In this document: positions 18,929 to 29,208 of the stretch, piece after piece | How positions within the stretch are numbered: position 1 is the first letter of the stretch | How the letters are laid out: every line of letters starts with the position of its first letter | From: Bacillota bacterium | GTDB lineage: Bacteria; Bacillota; UBA5301 | Assembly (NCBI GenBank): GCA_012735535.1 | Contig: JAAYHC010000070.1 | Span: 1 to 59,995, forward strand | Length of the DNA: 59,995 nucleotides | Direction of reading: 5' to 3' | The notes under the pieces: generated by a model | Told to the model about the DNA's origin: nothing | Database searches by the model: none | What the model saw: the letters and a program-made list of their open reading frames with translations, nothing else | Translations under genes and position numbers: made by a program

Positions 18929-18954
18929 TTCATCTGTAGAAAGGATCTTGCAAA

Positions 18955-21003
18955 ATGGCAAACTGTCATGGCTCTTCCAACCGTAAGCAGCACCGGCACC
19001 GTCACCAGGGAGCGGCGAAAGCCCCTGCCCAGGTGCAGTTTTCCGACCGGCATCGCCGGTTAGTTTTGGTCGGCAACCCAAATGTCGGCAAATCGGTGAT
19101 CTTCAACGCCCTCACCGGAGCTTATGTTACCGTCTCCAATTACCCCGGGACTACCGTTGAGGTCACCCATGGCCACTTGTCCGTTGATAATGTGGTCTTT
19201 GATGTTATCGACACCCCCGGGATGTATGATCTGATCCCGATTACCGAGGAGGAGCGGGTTACCCGTACCCTTTTACTCAACGAACGACCTGATGTCGTCG
19301 TTCACGTCGTCGATGCGAAAAATCTCGATCGGATGTTGCCTTTGACTCTACAACTGATTGAGGCGGATCTCCCGCTGATCCTCGCCGTGAATATGCTTGA
19401 TGAGGCCAAAGCCACCGGTCTGAGCATTAATTTGGGGCTCCTCGAGTCCAGACTCGGCATTCCGGTCGTCGGCACCATCTCGACGCAAAATGTCGGCCTT
19501 GACGAACTGAAACAGGCGATTGTGCAGTATCACCGTAGTTGTCACTGCGCCGGTGGCGCATCAGTTCAACACTCGATTTATGATCCGGAGATCACGGCGG
19601 CGCTCAACCAGATCTCCTCCTTACTCGAACGCGACTACCAGGTCAGCAAACGGACGATCGCCATGTTGCTGCTGGCCGGAGATGAGGAGATCACCCGCCA
19701 AATCGGCGAAACCGAAGCCAACGCGGCTGAGATCAACCGGCTGGTTGCCCAAACCGCTGCCAATTACGGCCAACCCCTCAATTTCATCTTGGCCATGCAG
19801 CGCCAAGCCGCGGTGCAAGCCATTGTCGATGAAGCCGTCAGCGAAACCGGCAACGGACATGCGCGGTGGGTGCACCTGCTCAACCAGGCGACGATCAACC
19901 CGTGGACCGGCATTCCCCTCTTGTTACTCGTCCTCTATTTCGGACTATATAAGTTTGTCGGGGAGTTCGGAGCCGGCACGATTGTAGATCTCATCGAAGC
20001 GAATATGTTCGAAGAGCGGATCAACCCGTGGGTCAATAACTTCGTCGAAAACCTGATCCCGTGGCCTCTCTGGCAAAACCTGCTCGTCCACGACTACGGC
20101 ATTATCACCCTCGGCATTCGGTACGCAGTCGCGATCATCCTACCGATCGTCGGTACCTTCTTCCTAGCCTTTTCGATCATCGAAGACTCGGGGTATTTGC
20201 CGCGGATCGCCCTCTTGTTGGATCGGGTCTTTAAACGGATGGGCTTAAACGGCCGGGCGGTCATCCCCATGACTTTAGGCTTTGGCTGCGGGACGATGGC
20301 AACCATGGTCACTCGGACCCTGGAGACCCGACGGGAGCGGCTCTTGGCCACGATCCTGCTGGCTTTGGCCATCCCCTGTTCCGCCCAGCTCGGCGTAATT
20401 CTCGGTCTGCTCTCCGGAGCGCCGCGGGCCTTAGCTCTCTGGGCGGTATTGATGGTCGGAGTGCTACTCTTGGTCGGTTTTCTGGCCACCAAGGTCATCC
20501 CCGGGGAGCAGCCCGGTTTCTGCTTGGAAGTACCGCCGCTGCGTCTGCCGAAACTCAGCAACATTGTCTCGAAGACGCTTACCCGGATGCAGTGGTACTT
20601 CTTGGAGGTCTTGCCCCTCTTTGTCCTGGCCAGCGTTATCATCTGGGCCGCTGATCTGATCGGCCTCTTTGACTGGCTGATCAATGCGATCACCCCGTTG
20701 GTGCAGGCGCTGGGGCTGCCCGCAGAGGTTGCGGTCGCTTTCTTGTTCGGCTTTTTCCGGCGTGATTACGGAGCAGCCGGACTGTATGATCTCCAACAGG
20801 CCGGGACCCTGACCACGAACCAGCTCCTGGTCGCAGCGATCACTTTGACCCTTTTCGTTCCGTGTATTGCACAGTTTGCGATGATGTGGAAGGAGCGGGG
20901 TTGGAAGGTCGCGGTCGGCATTATCGCCTTTGTAATTCCGTTTGCCTTCACCGTCGGTTACCTGCTTAACCTAATTCTCACCACGTTTGGGGTGGTTCTA
21001 TGA
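18955..21003 (+). CDS. feoB: Ferrous iron transporter FeoB
   Basis: 682 residues. An N-terminal GTPase domain shows G1 GNPNVGKS, G3 DTPGMYD and G4 NMLD, followed by a helical spacer and a membrane half with two Gate regions (for example RIALLLDRVFKRMGLNGR and GFGCGTMATM). The first ~35 residues are His- and basic-rich (HRHRH), which is unusual and might bind metal (inference). It imports Fe(II) across the inner membrane. The stop overlaps the next small gene; feoA follows. A 7-1-7 Fur box lies upstream. Confidence 0.95.
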   Translation: MANCHGSSNRKQHRHRHQGAAKAPAQVQFSDRHRRLVLVGNPNVGKSVIFNALTGAYVTVSNYPGTTVEVTHGHLSVDNVVFDVIDTPGMYDLIPITEEERVTRTLLLNERPDVVVHVVDAKNLDRMLPLTLQLIEADLPLILAVNMLDEAKATGLSINLGLLESRLGIPVVGTISTQNVGLDELKQAIVQYHRSCHCAGGASVQHSIYDPEITAALNQISSLLERDYQVSKRTIAMLLLAGDEEITRQIGETEANAAEINRLVAQTAANYGQPLNFILAMQRQAAVQAIVDEAVSETGNGHARWVHLLNQATINPWTGIPLLLLVLYFGLYKFVGEFGAGTIVDLIEANMFEERINPWVNNFVENLIPWPLWQNLLVHDYGIITLGIRYAVAIILPIVGTFFLAFSIIEDSGYLPRIALLLDRVFKRMGLNGRAVIPMTLGFGCGTMATMVTRTLETRRERLLATILLALAIPCSAQLGVILGLLSGAPRALALWAVLMVGVLLLVGFLATKVIPGEQPGFCLEVPPLRLPKLSNIVSKTLTRMQWYFLEVLPLFVLASVIIWAADLIGLFDWLINAITPLVQALGLPAEVAVAFLFGFFRRDYGAAGLYDLQQAGTLTTNQLLVAAITLTLFVPCIAQFAMMWKERGWKVAVGIIAFVIPFAFTVGYLLNLILTTFGVVL

Positions 21004-21182
21004 TGACTTGCGGATTCTGTGGACGTCAGTTTAGCGAAGAGGCCGGCACCAGCTCCTGTGCCGCTTGCCCTTTAAGCAAACTGAAGGGCAATAACGGTTG
21101 CGGGATGCTCAAATGTCCGTACTGCGGCTATGAAAACCCGCGCGAATCAGGGCTTGTCAAAAAGTTATTGCGGAGGGAATAA
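21000..21182 (+). CDS. Small Cys-rich protein between feoB and feoA
   Basis: 60 residues with eight cysteines in CGFC, CAAC, CGML and CPYCGYEN; the arrangement suggests two zinc-ribbon or Fe-S sites. No signal peptide or transmembrane segment. ATG overlaps the feoB stop by four bases and feoA starts two bases after its stop, so it is co-translated with the transporter. It is not the usual membrane-anchored FeoB-associated Cys protein. Iron delivery or sensing is inference from position only. Confidence 0.8.
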   Translation: MMTCGFCGRQFSEEAGTSSCAACPLSKLKGNNGCGMLKCPYCGYENPRESGLVKKLLRRE

Positions 21183-21184
21183 TA

Positions 21185-21445
21185 ATGGCGGTCAATGCAT
21201 TAACCAATACCTATACACCCAGCGGGCATTTCAGCTTGGCCGAACTGCCGGTGCACACCAAAGCCCGGATCTGTTCATTGGCGGATCCGACCGGCAAAGA
21301 CCTGCAAAAACTGCTGGTCTTCGGGCTCTTGCCCGGCCGGAGCGTTGAGATCCTACAACGTTATCCGGCGATCGTCGTCCAAGTTGGCCGGACCACCATC
21401 GCCTTGGATGAGCAGGTCGCCGCGAAGGTCATCGTCAAGGTCTAG
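21185..21445 (+). CDS. feoA: FeoA-family SH3-like protein
   Basis: 86 residues with the FeoA core LAELPVHTKARICSL, LLVFGLLPGRSVEILQRYP and ALDEQVAAKVIV. FeoA is a small cytoplasmic beta-barrel required for FeoB transport activity. Here it lies after feoB with a Cys-rich gene in between, unlike the common feoA-feoB order. Last gene of the feo unit; the pyr promoter begins nine bases after its stop. Confidence 0.9.
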   Translation: MAVNALTNTYTPSGHFSLAELPVHTKARICSLADPTGKDLQKLLVFGLLPGRSVEILQRYPAIVVQVGRTTIALDEQVAAKVIVKV

Positions 21446-21454
21446 ATCCAGAGA

Positions 21455-21484
21455 TTGACAAATCGGCTGCGGCTGTGCGATAAT
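21455..21484 (+). promoter_or_regulatory. Promoter of the pyrBCKDFE operon
   Basis: TTGACA (21455-21460), 18-base spacer, GATAAT (21479-21484). The start would fall near 21491, just before the first PyrR-type hairpin, giving a leader of about 140 bases. Confidence 0.75.
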
Positions 21485-21495
21485 ATTTGGGATAA

Positions 21496-21580
21496 GCCTT
21501 TAAGGCAGTCCGAGAGGCTGGCAAGGCACCGATCCCATCTAATATGGAACCTGCTCCTTGCCGCTCGGCAAGGAGTTTTT
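21496..21580 (+). promoter_or_regulatory. PyrR-type attenuator with intrinsic terminator
   Basis: A hairpin closed by GCCTT/AAGGC carries AGTCCGAGAGGCT, one base short of the PyrR consensus ARUCCNGNGAGGYU. Downstream is a strong terminator, CTCCTTGCCG-ct-CGGCAAGGAG-TTTTT (21554-21580). GGCAAGG (21520-21526) in the 3' side of the first hairpin is exactly complementary to CCTTGCC (21556-21562) in the terminator, so an antiterminator is possible and mutually exclusive with both. This is the classical PyrR arrangement: UMP-bound PyrR stabilises the first hairpin and lets the terminator form. Confidence 0.85.
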
Positions 21581-21585
21581 ACTAT

Positions 21586-21620
21586 CCTTTAAGCGCAGTC
21601 CGGAGAGGCTGCAAAGGAGG
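21586..21620 (+). promoter_or_regulatory. Second PyrR-type hairpin covering the pyrB ribosome binding site
   Basis: CCTTT (21586-21590) pairs with AAAGG (21613-21617), and the loop region AGTCCGGAGAGGCT matches the PyrR consensus ARUCCNGNGAGGYU exactly. The AAAGG arm is the first part of the pyrB Shine-Dalgarno AAAGGAGG (21613-21620). PyrR binding here should hide the ribosome binding site. There is no terminator between it and the ATG, so this copy would act on translation. Confidence 0.8.
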
Positions 21621-21630
21621 TCAATCGTCA

Positions 21631-22527
21631 ATGTCCAACTCTCTTCTCGGCATGGCCGAGCTGACTCGTGACCAGATCAATCACTTACTGGAGCGGACCA
21701 GGTTCTGGCAAGAGCACTGGCAAGCTCCGCCCCAAGTCCTAGCCAACCGCACCATCGCCAACTTGTTCTTTGAACCGAGTACCCGAACCCGCTTCTCTTT
21801 CGAGATGGCAGCCAAGCGCATGGGAGCTCACGTGCTGAACTTTATGGAGTCGGCCTCGAGCACCACCAAGGGCGAAAGCCTCTACGATACCGTGAAAACC
21901 CTCGAAGCCATGGGCTTTGACGCCGTGGTGATCCGGCATAAGGAAAATGGGATCGTCCACAGTTTGGCCTCTTTGGTCGATGTTCCCCTCATTAATGCGG
22001 GCACCGGCACCACCGAACACCCGACCCAGTGTCTCTTAGACCTCTATACCATCTCCCAGCACTTTGGTACGGTCAAAGGCATAACCGTAGCCATTATCGG
22101 AGACATCTTGCACTCACGGGTGGCGATGTCCCACTTGGCCGCCCTGCCCAAGATGGGGGCCAGGGTGATTATCAGCGGTCCACGCCACCTGCTGCCCACC
22201 GAAGTGCTCGGCCCCATCGAGTTCTGGCCGATCGACCAAGCCGTCGCCGAAGCCGATGTCGTCATGATGCTCCGCTTACAACTGGAACGCTTTTCCGACC
22301 TAGCCCTGAGCGTCGACCAATACCACCGTGATTACGGTTTGACCGAAAAACGGGCCAAGATGATGCGCCCCGGCGCGGTCATTATGCACCCCGGGCCGGT
22401 CAACCGCGGGGTCGAAATTGCCGGCTCCTTAATCGAATGTGAGCGTTCCTTAATCAATCGGCAGGTCGCTAACGGCGTTCTGACTAGAATGGCCATTTTA
22501 GAATGGGTTATCCAAGGAGAGAGTTAG
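21631..22527 (+). CDS. pyrB: Aspartate carbamoyltransferase catalytic chain
   Basis: 298 residues from ATG 21631; the tracked start reads through the leader. It makes carbamoyl-aspartate, the committed pyrimidine step. Carbamoyl-phosphate site FEPSTRTRFSFEMA, the GTGTTEHPTQCLLDLYT region and HPGPVNRGVEI identify ATCase rather than ornithine carbamoyltransferase. No pyrI is adjacent, so it is probably an unregulated trimer. pyrR and carAB are absent from this operon within the window. Confidence 0.95.
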   Translation: MSNSLLGMAELTRDQINHLLERTRFWQEHWQAPPQVLANRTIANLFFEPSTRTRFSFEMAAKRMGAHVLNFMESASSTTKGESLYDTVKTLEAMGFDAVVIRHKENGIVHSLASLVDVPLINAGTGTTEHPTQCLLDLYTISQHFGTVKGITVAIIGDILHSRVAMSHLAALPKMGARVIISGPRHLLPTEVLGPIEFWPIDQAVAEADVVMMLRLQLERFSDLALSVDQYHRDYGLTEKRAKMMRPGAVIMHPGPVNRGVEIAGSLIECERSLINRQVANGVLTRMAILEWVIQGES

Positions 22528-22532
22528 ATCAG

Positions 22533-23788
22533 ATGGGCATCCTCTTCTCCCAAGTTAAACTCGCCCGGCCGGAACAAAACCGCTGCTGGGATGTACTGAT
22601 CATCGGCCGGGAGATCGTTGCCATTGCCCCACAGCTCCAAGCGGAGGGACAACTGGTGATCCCGGGCAACGGGCGGCTGTTAGTTCCCGGTTTCGTCGAT
22701 CTCCACTGCCACCTACGCGAACCCGGATTCGAGAACAAAGAGACCATCGCCTCCGGGACTCGCGCTGCGGCCAAAGGTGGTTTTACCACCGTTTGCGCGA
22801 TGCCTAATACCGCCCCGCCGCCGGATACGCCTGAACGACTCCACGCCATCGCCGAACGGATCGCCAAATCGGCGGTCATTCCGGTTAAGCTCGTGGCCGC
22901 AGCTACGATAGGGCGCGCCGGCCGCGAAGCTACCGATGCCGGCGCACTCAAAGCTGCCGGAGCCGTAGCCCTTTCCGATGATGGTTCGGGCATCCAAGAC
23001 CGTACGGTGCTGTCTGCGGTTCTGTCCCGCTGCGCCGCAGCCGGTCTGCCCTATTTTTCTCACTGCGAAGATGAGAGTCTGTCTGCAGGCGGGATCTTCC
23101 ATGACTCATGGCCGATAGCGGCCGAAACTACTGCCCTGGCCCGCGAATTATCGGTCGTCAAAGAGACCGGGGCGGCGTATCACCTCTGCCACACCAGTAG
23201 CGGCGAATCGGTCAGCTTGCTCGAAGAAGCCAAGAGCTTAGGCCTCGCGGTAACCGCCGAAGTTACCCCGCATCACCTTGTGCTAGCCACCGAAGATATT
23301 CCGGACTGGACCGGTCTGTATAAAGTCAATCCTCCATTGCGCCCGCGGGCGGAGGTTGAGGCCTTAATCGCCGGGTTGAATCGGGAGATTATTGATTGCA
23401 TCGCCACCGACCATGCGCCGCATACCGCTGCCGAAAAGGCCTTACCGGCTGATGAAGCACCGTTTGGTTTTAGCGGCCTGGAAGTGGCCTTTGCTGCTTT
23501 ATATACTAAGCTGGTGAAAAAGGGCCGATTGCGGATGGAGCGCTTACTGAGCGCACTCTGCCGCGAGCCGCGCAGGATGCTCGGGCAATACTGTCCGGAG
23601 CTCGGCTTGAAGCCGGGCGACCCCGCCGACCTGACCCTGCTCGATCTGGACAAGACGCAAGTTGTGACCGCGGAAAGCTTGGTCTCGCAGGGCAAAAACA
23701 CCCCGTTTATCGGCCACATCCTCACCGGTTGGCCGCAGTTAACGATGGTTAACGGGGAAATCATCTGGTCTGATAAGGAGTTTGGTCG

Positions 23789-23792
<4 letters not shown>
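22533..23792 (+). CDS. pyrC: Dihydroorotase
   Basis: 419 residues from ATG 22533, five bases after the pyrB stop, with AAGGAGAG inside the pyrB end; the tracked start lies inside pyrB. Class I zinc amidohydrolase: DLHCHLREPG metal site, later His residues in FSHCEDE and YHLCHTSSGE, and the Asp in IATDHAPH. Cyclises carbamoyl-aspartate to dihydroorotate. Overlaps pyrK by four bases. Confidence 0.95.
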
Positions 23793-25502
<1,710 letters not shown>

Positions 25503-25520
25503 ATAACGGGAGGATCGGCC

Positions 25521-26219
25521 ATGAAGCCAATGGATAAAATCATCTTAGCCCTCGACTTTCCCAACCTAGCCGCGGCTGAGCAGTGTCTGGCACAACTGCC
25601 TGAACTAACCTGGGTCAAGGTCGGTATGGAGCTCTTTTACTCGGAAGGTCCACAAATCGTCCGTACCCTAAAAGATCGCGGCTACAAGGTCTTCTTAGAC
25701 CTGAAACTACATGATATTCCCAACACCGTCTACAGCGCCACCAAATCCTTACTGGGTCTGGGTGCTGATATGCTGAACTACCACGTCGCCGGAGGCCGGG
25801 CGATGCTCGCCGCCGCCGTCCAGGCCGGTACGGAAACGCCCGGAAAGCGACCAATCCTCCTGGGGGTTACCCAGCTGACCAGCACCGACCAGGTCACTCT
25901 GGAAAAGGAGATCGGCATCACCCGTCCCTTGGGCGAAGTCGTGCTCGCTTATGCTCAGTTGGCCAAAGAGAGCGGGCTACATGGCGTGGTTTGCTCGGCT
26001 TTGGAAAGCAGGGCGATCAAAGACCACTGTGGCGCCGAGTTTATCACGGTGACTCCGGGTATCCGCCTCGCGGCGGAGGATGCTCAAGACCAAAAACGGG
26101 TGGTTACCCCGAAACAAGCCAGCGCCAGCGGGAGCGATTTTCTGGTAATCGGCCGTCCCCTCACCAAGGCGGCCGAACCCGCAGCTGTTTGGGAAGAAAT
26201 CAAAAAACAATTACTTTAA
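25521..26219 (+). CDS. pyrF: Orotidine-5'-phosphate decarboxylase
   Basis: 232 residues. The Asp/Lys catalytic array appears as FLDLKLHDIPNTV, with ALDF at the first strand and VTPGIR plus VIGRPLTKA at the phosphate site. Converts OMP to UMP. ATG 25521 follows GGGAGG. Placed before pyrE, the reverse of the pathway order, as is common in Firmicutes. Confidence 0.95.
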   Translation: MKPMDKIILALDFPNLAAAEQCLAQLPELTWVKVGMELFYSEGPQIVRTLKDRGYKVFLDLKLHDIPNTVYSATKSLLGLGADMLNYHVAGGRAMLAAAVQAGTETPGKRPILLGVTQLTSTDQVTLEKEIGITRPLGEVVLAYAQLAKESGLHGVVCSALESRAIKDHCGAEFITVTPGIRLAAEDAQDQKRVVTPKQASASGSDFLVIGRPLTKAAEPAAVWEEIKKQLL

Positions 26220-26237
26220 CCTGAGGGGGAATACTTG

Positions 26238-26810
26238 ATGCAAAATCAGGAGCTATGGCAGCTATTAGAAGAAACGGGGGTCTACACCACCGGACATTTT
26301 CAACTCTCCTCCGGTCGCCATTCCGGGGAGTACCTGCAATGTGCCCGTTTATTACAGTGGCCGGACAAGACCGAGCTGGTCGCCAGGGCCATGGCTGATC
26401 GTTTAGCCGGTCTGTGCCCGGATACGGTTATCGGTCCTGCCCTCGGGGGGATAATCATCGCCTATGAGCTCGCCCGCGCTTTGGGAGCCCGGGCCATTTT
26501 TGCCGAACGCGCTGCCGACAATCAAATGGCTCTGCGCCGCGGGTTTACCCTCCGGCCGGGTGAGAAAGTCTTGGTCGTTGAAGATGTCGTCACCACCGGC
26601 GGTTCGGTCCGGGAGGTCTTGGATCTCCTGGGCGGACAGGAAGTAGAAGTGGTCGGCGTCACCTCGATCATCGACCGCAGCGACGGCGAGGTCGATTTCG
26701 GCGTGCCTTTCTTCCCCCTCATCACGATGCCCGTACGTTCCTACCCTCCACAAGAGTGTCCGTTGTGCCAGGCCGGCCTCCCGGTGACCAAACCGGGCAG
26801 TCGCAAGTAG
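26238..26810 (+). CDS. pyrE: Orotate phosphoribosyltransferase
   Basis: 190 residues from ATG 26238; the tracked TTG is one codon earlier and lies closer to the GAGGGGGAA site. PRPP-binding motif VLVVEDVVTTGGSVREV and the flexible catalytic loop around FAERAADNQMALRRGF identify PyrE. The C terminus carries a CPLCQ pair, seen in a subset of clostridial and archaeal PyrE. Last gene of the pyr operon. No terminator is visible before the heat-shock promoter. Confidence 0.94.
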   Translation: MQNQELWQLLEETGVYTTGHFQLSSGRHSGEYLQCARLLQWPDKTELVARAMADRLAGLCPDTVIGPALGGIIIAYELARALGARAIFAERAADNQMALRRGFTLRPGEKVLVVEDVVTTGGSVREVLDLLGGQEVEVVGVTSIIDRSDGEVDFGVPFFPLITMPVRSYPPQECPLCQAGLPVTKPGSRK

Positions 26811-26827
26811 GTATAAAACCGGCCCGC

Positions 26828-26856
26828 TTGACAAAAATAGGCAGAAGAAATATAAT
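26828..26856 (+). promoter_or_regulatory. Consensus sigma-A promoter of the hsp20 gene
   Basis: TTGACA (26828-26833), 17-base spacer, TATAAT (26851-26856): a perfect consensus. No CIRCE inverted repeat is present between it and the gene. Confidence 0.85.
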
Positions 26857-26898
26857 ATAGTCAGACAAAGGTCAAACTTGCGAAACGGAGGGATTAGT

Positions 26899-27318
26899 AT
26901 GCATCATCTGATGAGAAGGCATCGTTGGCCGCTGCAGGAGTTTAAGCGCCTGTTAGACTCGCCGTTTTTCTCGGACTTTGCCGACTTTTGGGAGCGTCCC
27001 TTCCCGGCTACAGATGTTAAAGACCTCAAAGACAGCATCGAAGTGACCATGGATTTGCCAGGGTTTGAAAAAGATCAGATCAATATCGAATACATCAACA
27101 ATTACCTCATCGTCTCCGGCGGCACGGAAAGTGTAACCAAAGTCGAAGACAAAGACTTTTTCCGCCAGGAGCGCTACTCAGGCTCGTTCCGTCGGGAAAT
27201 TGCCTTGCCGGGCGAAGTTGATTTTGCCCAAGCCAAGGCTAGCTTCAAAAACGGTGTTCTCACCGTTGTTTTACCGAAAACCGGTCAGAGCAGAGCCAAT
27301 CGTATCGAAATCGAATAG
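26899..27318 (+). CDS. Small heat-shock protein (Hsp20/alpha-crystallin)
   Basis: 139 residues from ATG 26899 with GGAGGG upstream; the tracked start is eight codons too early. The alpha-crystallin domain spans roughly residues 38-130: DVKDLKDSIEVTMDLPGFEKDQI, the ERYSGSFRREIALP strand, and AKASFKNGVLTVVLPKTG. ATP-independent holdase chaperone of the cytoplasm. Single-gene unit between its own promoter and terminator. Confidence 0.93.
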   Translation: MHHLMRRHRWPLQEFKRLLDSPFFSDFADFWERPFPATDVKDLKDSIEVTMDLPGFEKDQINIEYINNYLIVSGGTESVTKVEDKDFFRQERYSGSFRREIALPGEVDFAQAKASFKNGVLTVVLPKTGQSRANRIEIE

Positions 27319-27351
27319 TTTGTTCGGAACCGTCTTTTACGGACGCTCCAC

Positions 27352-27377
27352 AGGCCCGTTTGGGCCTTCTTTTTTTG
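27352..27377 (+). terminator. Intrinsic terminator after hsp20
   Basis: AGGCCC-GTTT-GGGCCT followed by TCTTTTTTT. Clear stem and T-tract about 33 bases after the stop codon. Confidence 0.85.
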
Positions 27378-27463
27378 TCTTTTTCCGCCGAAAGCTGAAA
27401 CCATTTCGACCCTTTCGGACGTTATAACAACAAGTAATCTTTAGTGTTAAGGAGTGGAATGAT

Positions 27464-28027
27464 TTGGTCGAGAAGCGAGATCTCGTGCTGCAGAAGAAGA
27501 GTTCCAAGCGCACCCATCTCTTGTTAATCGCCGGAATACTCGTCTTAGCCGCGGTTGCGATTTTTAGTTTTGCCAACGTAAACAAGCAGACAGTTGCCCC
27601 GCTGCCGTATGCAACCATTCTGGCACCCCAGAACTATCAGCAACAACGGGTTGCTCAAACGCCGGTACAGGCAGTAGTCACCGGCGGGACGATCCAAATC
27701 CCGTTACAAGCAATTGAGGCCAACAAATTCATCATCACCACTTATGCCGGCGGCGGGCGGTCGCTCAAACTGACCTCCTACATCGCTCCTTCCGGTAAAG
27801 TCATCACGGCCGTGAGCATCTGTGAGCCATGTCGCTCCGAGACTTTCCACATCGCCGGAAACCAATTGGTTTGTAACGCTTGTGGTACCAAATGGGACCT
27901 CGAAACGCTGAAGGGCATCTCCGGAGGCTGTCTGAACTATCCGCCCGACGTGCTGGAAAGCACCCTCGAGAACGGAAACATCGTGATCGCCGAAAGCCTT
28001 GTCGCCAATTGGCAGCCGCGAGTATAG
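27464..28027 (+). CDS. DUF2318-type Fe-S/metal-binding membrane protein
   Basis: 187 residues, TTG start nine bases after AAGGAG. One N-terminal transmembrane helix (LLLIAGILVLAAVAIFSFA) exposes a ~140-residue domain outside. The core SICEPCRSETFHIAG, VCNACGTKWDLETL and ISGGC gives five cysteines and a His in the DUF2318 pattern, predicted to bind Fe-S or another metal. Followed by an FtsX-type permease and an ABC ATPase, a pairing that suggests membrane metal handling, possibly iron (inference). No terminator separates the three genes. Confidence 0.82.
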   Translation: MVEKRDLVLQKKSSKRTHLLLIAGILVLAAVAIFSFANVNKQTVAPLPYATILAPQNYQQQRVAQTPVQAVVTGGTIQIPLQAIEANKFIITTYAGGGRSLKLTSYIAPSGKVITAVSICEPCRSETFHIAGNQLVCNACGTKWDLETLKGISGGCLNYPPDVLESTLENGNIVIAESLVANWQPRV

Positions 28028-28037
28028 GAGAAATGTT

Positions 28038-29195
28038 ATGCGCTTGAGCCACATCGCTTACAGCAATCTCAAACGCCGCAGAGCCAAGACACTCTTTTCC
28101 GTGGTCAGCTTGGCCATGGGTGTAGCGGTCTTCGTTGCCCTCCAGGCGATTAGCGGGACACTCCAAGCTGATCTCGCCCACCAACTGGATCAATATGGCG
28201 CCAACCTCGTGATCGTTCCGAAATCTGATTCGCTGAGTTTGACGTATGGCGGGATAACCGTCGGCCAAGTCGGTTTCGGCCAACACCAGCTGGCCATGGA
28301 TGTGCTCGACAGTATCGGCCGGATTCACGATGCCGACAGCATCAGCGTTGTTTCACCGAAAGTGGTCGGTGCTGCGCCCACCGATAGCGGTGAGGTTCTA
28401 GTCGTCGGTATTGACTTTGCTCAAGAGTTCGCCTTGAAAAAATGGTGGAGCCTGACCGCCGGGCGACGCCCCGCCGACTCCACCGAGGTAATTTTGGGCT
28501 CCGAAGCCGCCAATAAGCTCGCCAAAGCACCTGGAGATCAGTTGCAACTCGGCAGCAACATGCTCTCGGTAGCCGGGATTCTCGCGGAGACCGGCTCCCA
28601 GGATGACCAGGCCATCTTTTTAGAGCTCTCCACAGCCCAAAACCTACTCAACATGCCCGGCCAACTGAGTCTGGTCGAAATCGCCGCACTCTGCACCACT
28701 TGTCCGATCGATGAGATCGCCGCCCAATTGAGCCAGGTAATTCCCGTAGCCAGGGTCACCCCATTAAAAGAGGCGGTCGCGACCAGAGAAGCGATGACCG
28801 GCCGCTTGGCGACCTTTGCCACCGCCATCTCGGTGTTGGTCATCATCATTAGCTCACTGGTCGTTTTGACAACAGTGCTGAGTTCGGTGAACGACCGGAC
28901 GCGCGAAATCGGCATTCTGCGGGCAATCGGATTTCGGCAAAGTCACGTGGCCCAGATCATTTTGCTCGAAGCGGTGGTGGTTGGGCTTTTAGGCGGAGTC
29001 TTCGGCACCATCTTGGGGTATGCGGGCTATCAGGCGGGAATTAACGCCTTGGCCGCTGATGCTGCTACCCGTTTCTCCGTAGGCCTGATCAGTTGGCCCG
29101 TCGTCGTCGCAATCGGGCTTTCCGTCTCCGCTAGCATCCCCGGGGTCATCAAGGCCACCCGCTTGGAGCCGGTCGAAGCCCTCAGAGTTTTGTAA
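28038..29195 (+). CDS. ABC transporter permease, MacB/FtsX family
   Basis: 385 residues from ATG 28038 with GGAG upstream. Topology is one N-terminal helix (residues ~20-40), a large extracytoplasmic MacB-PCD domain (~40-260), then three helices including an FtsX core with NDRTREIGILRAIGFRQSHV. Such permeases are mechanotransmitters or substrate extractors rather than classical pores. Sits between the DUF2318 gene and its ATPase partner. Confidence 0.9.
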   Translation: MRLSHIAYSNLKRRRAKTLFSVVSLAMGVAVFVALQAISGTLQADLAHQLDQYGANLVIVPKSDSLSLTYGGITVGQVGFGQHQLAMDVLDSIGRIHDADSISVVSPKVVGAAPTDSGEVLVVGIDFAQEFALKKWWSLTAGRRPADSTEVILGSEAANKLAKAPGDQLQLGSNMLSVAGILAETGSQDDQAIFLELSTAQNLLNMPGQLSLVEIAALCTTCPIDEIAAQLSQVIPVARVTPLKEAVATREAMTGRLATFATAISVLVIIISSLVVLTTVLSSVNDRTREIGILRAIGFRQSHVAQIILLEAVVVGLLGGVFGTILGYAGYQAGINALAADAATRFSVGLISWPVVVAIGLSVSASIPGVIKATRLEPVEALRVL

Positions 29196-29208
29196 TGGAG
29201 GAAGCGCG

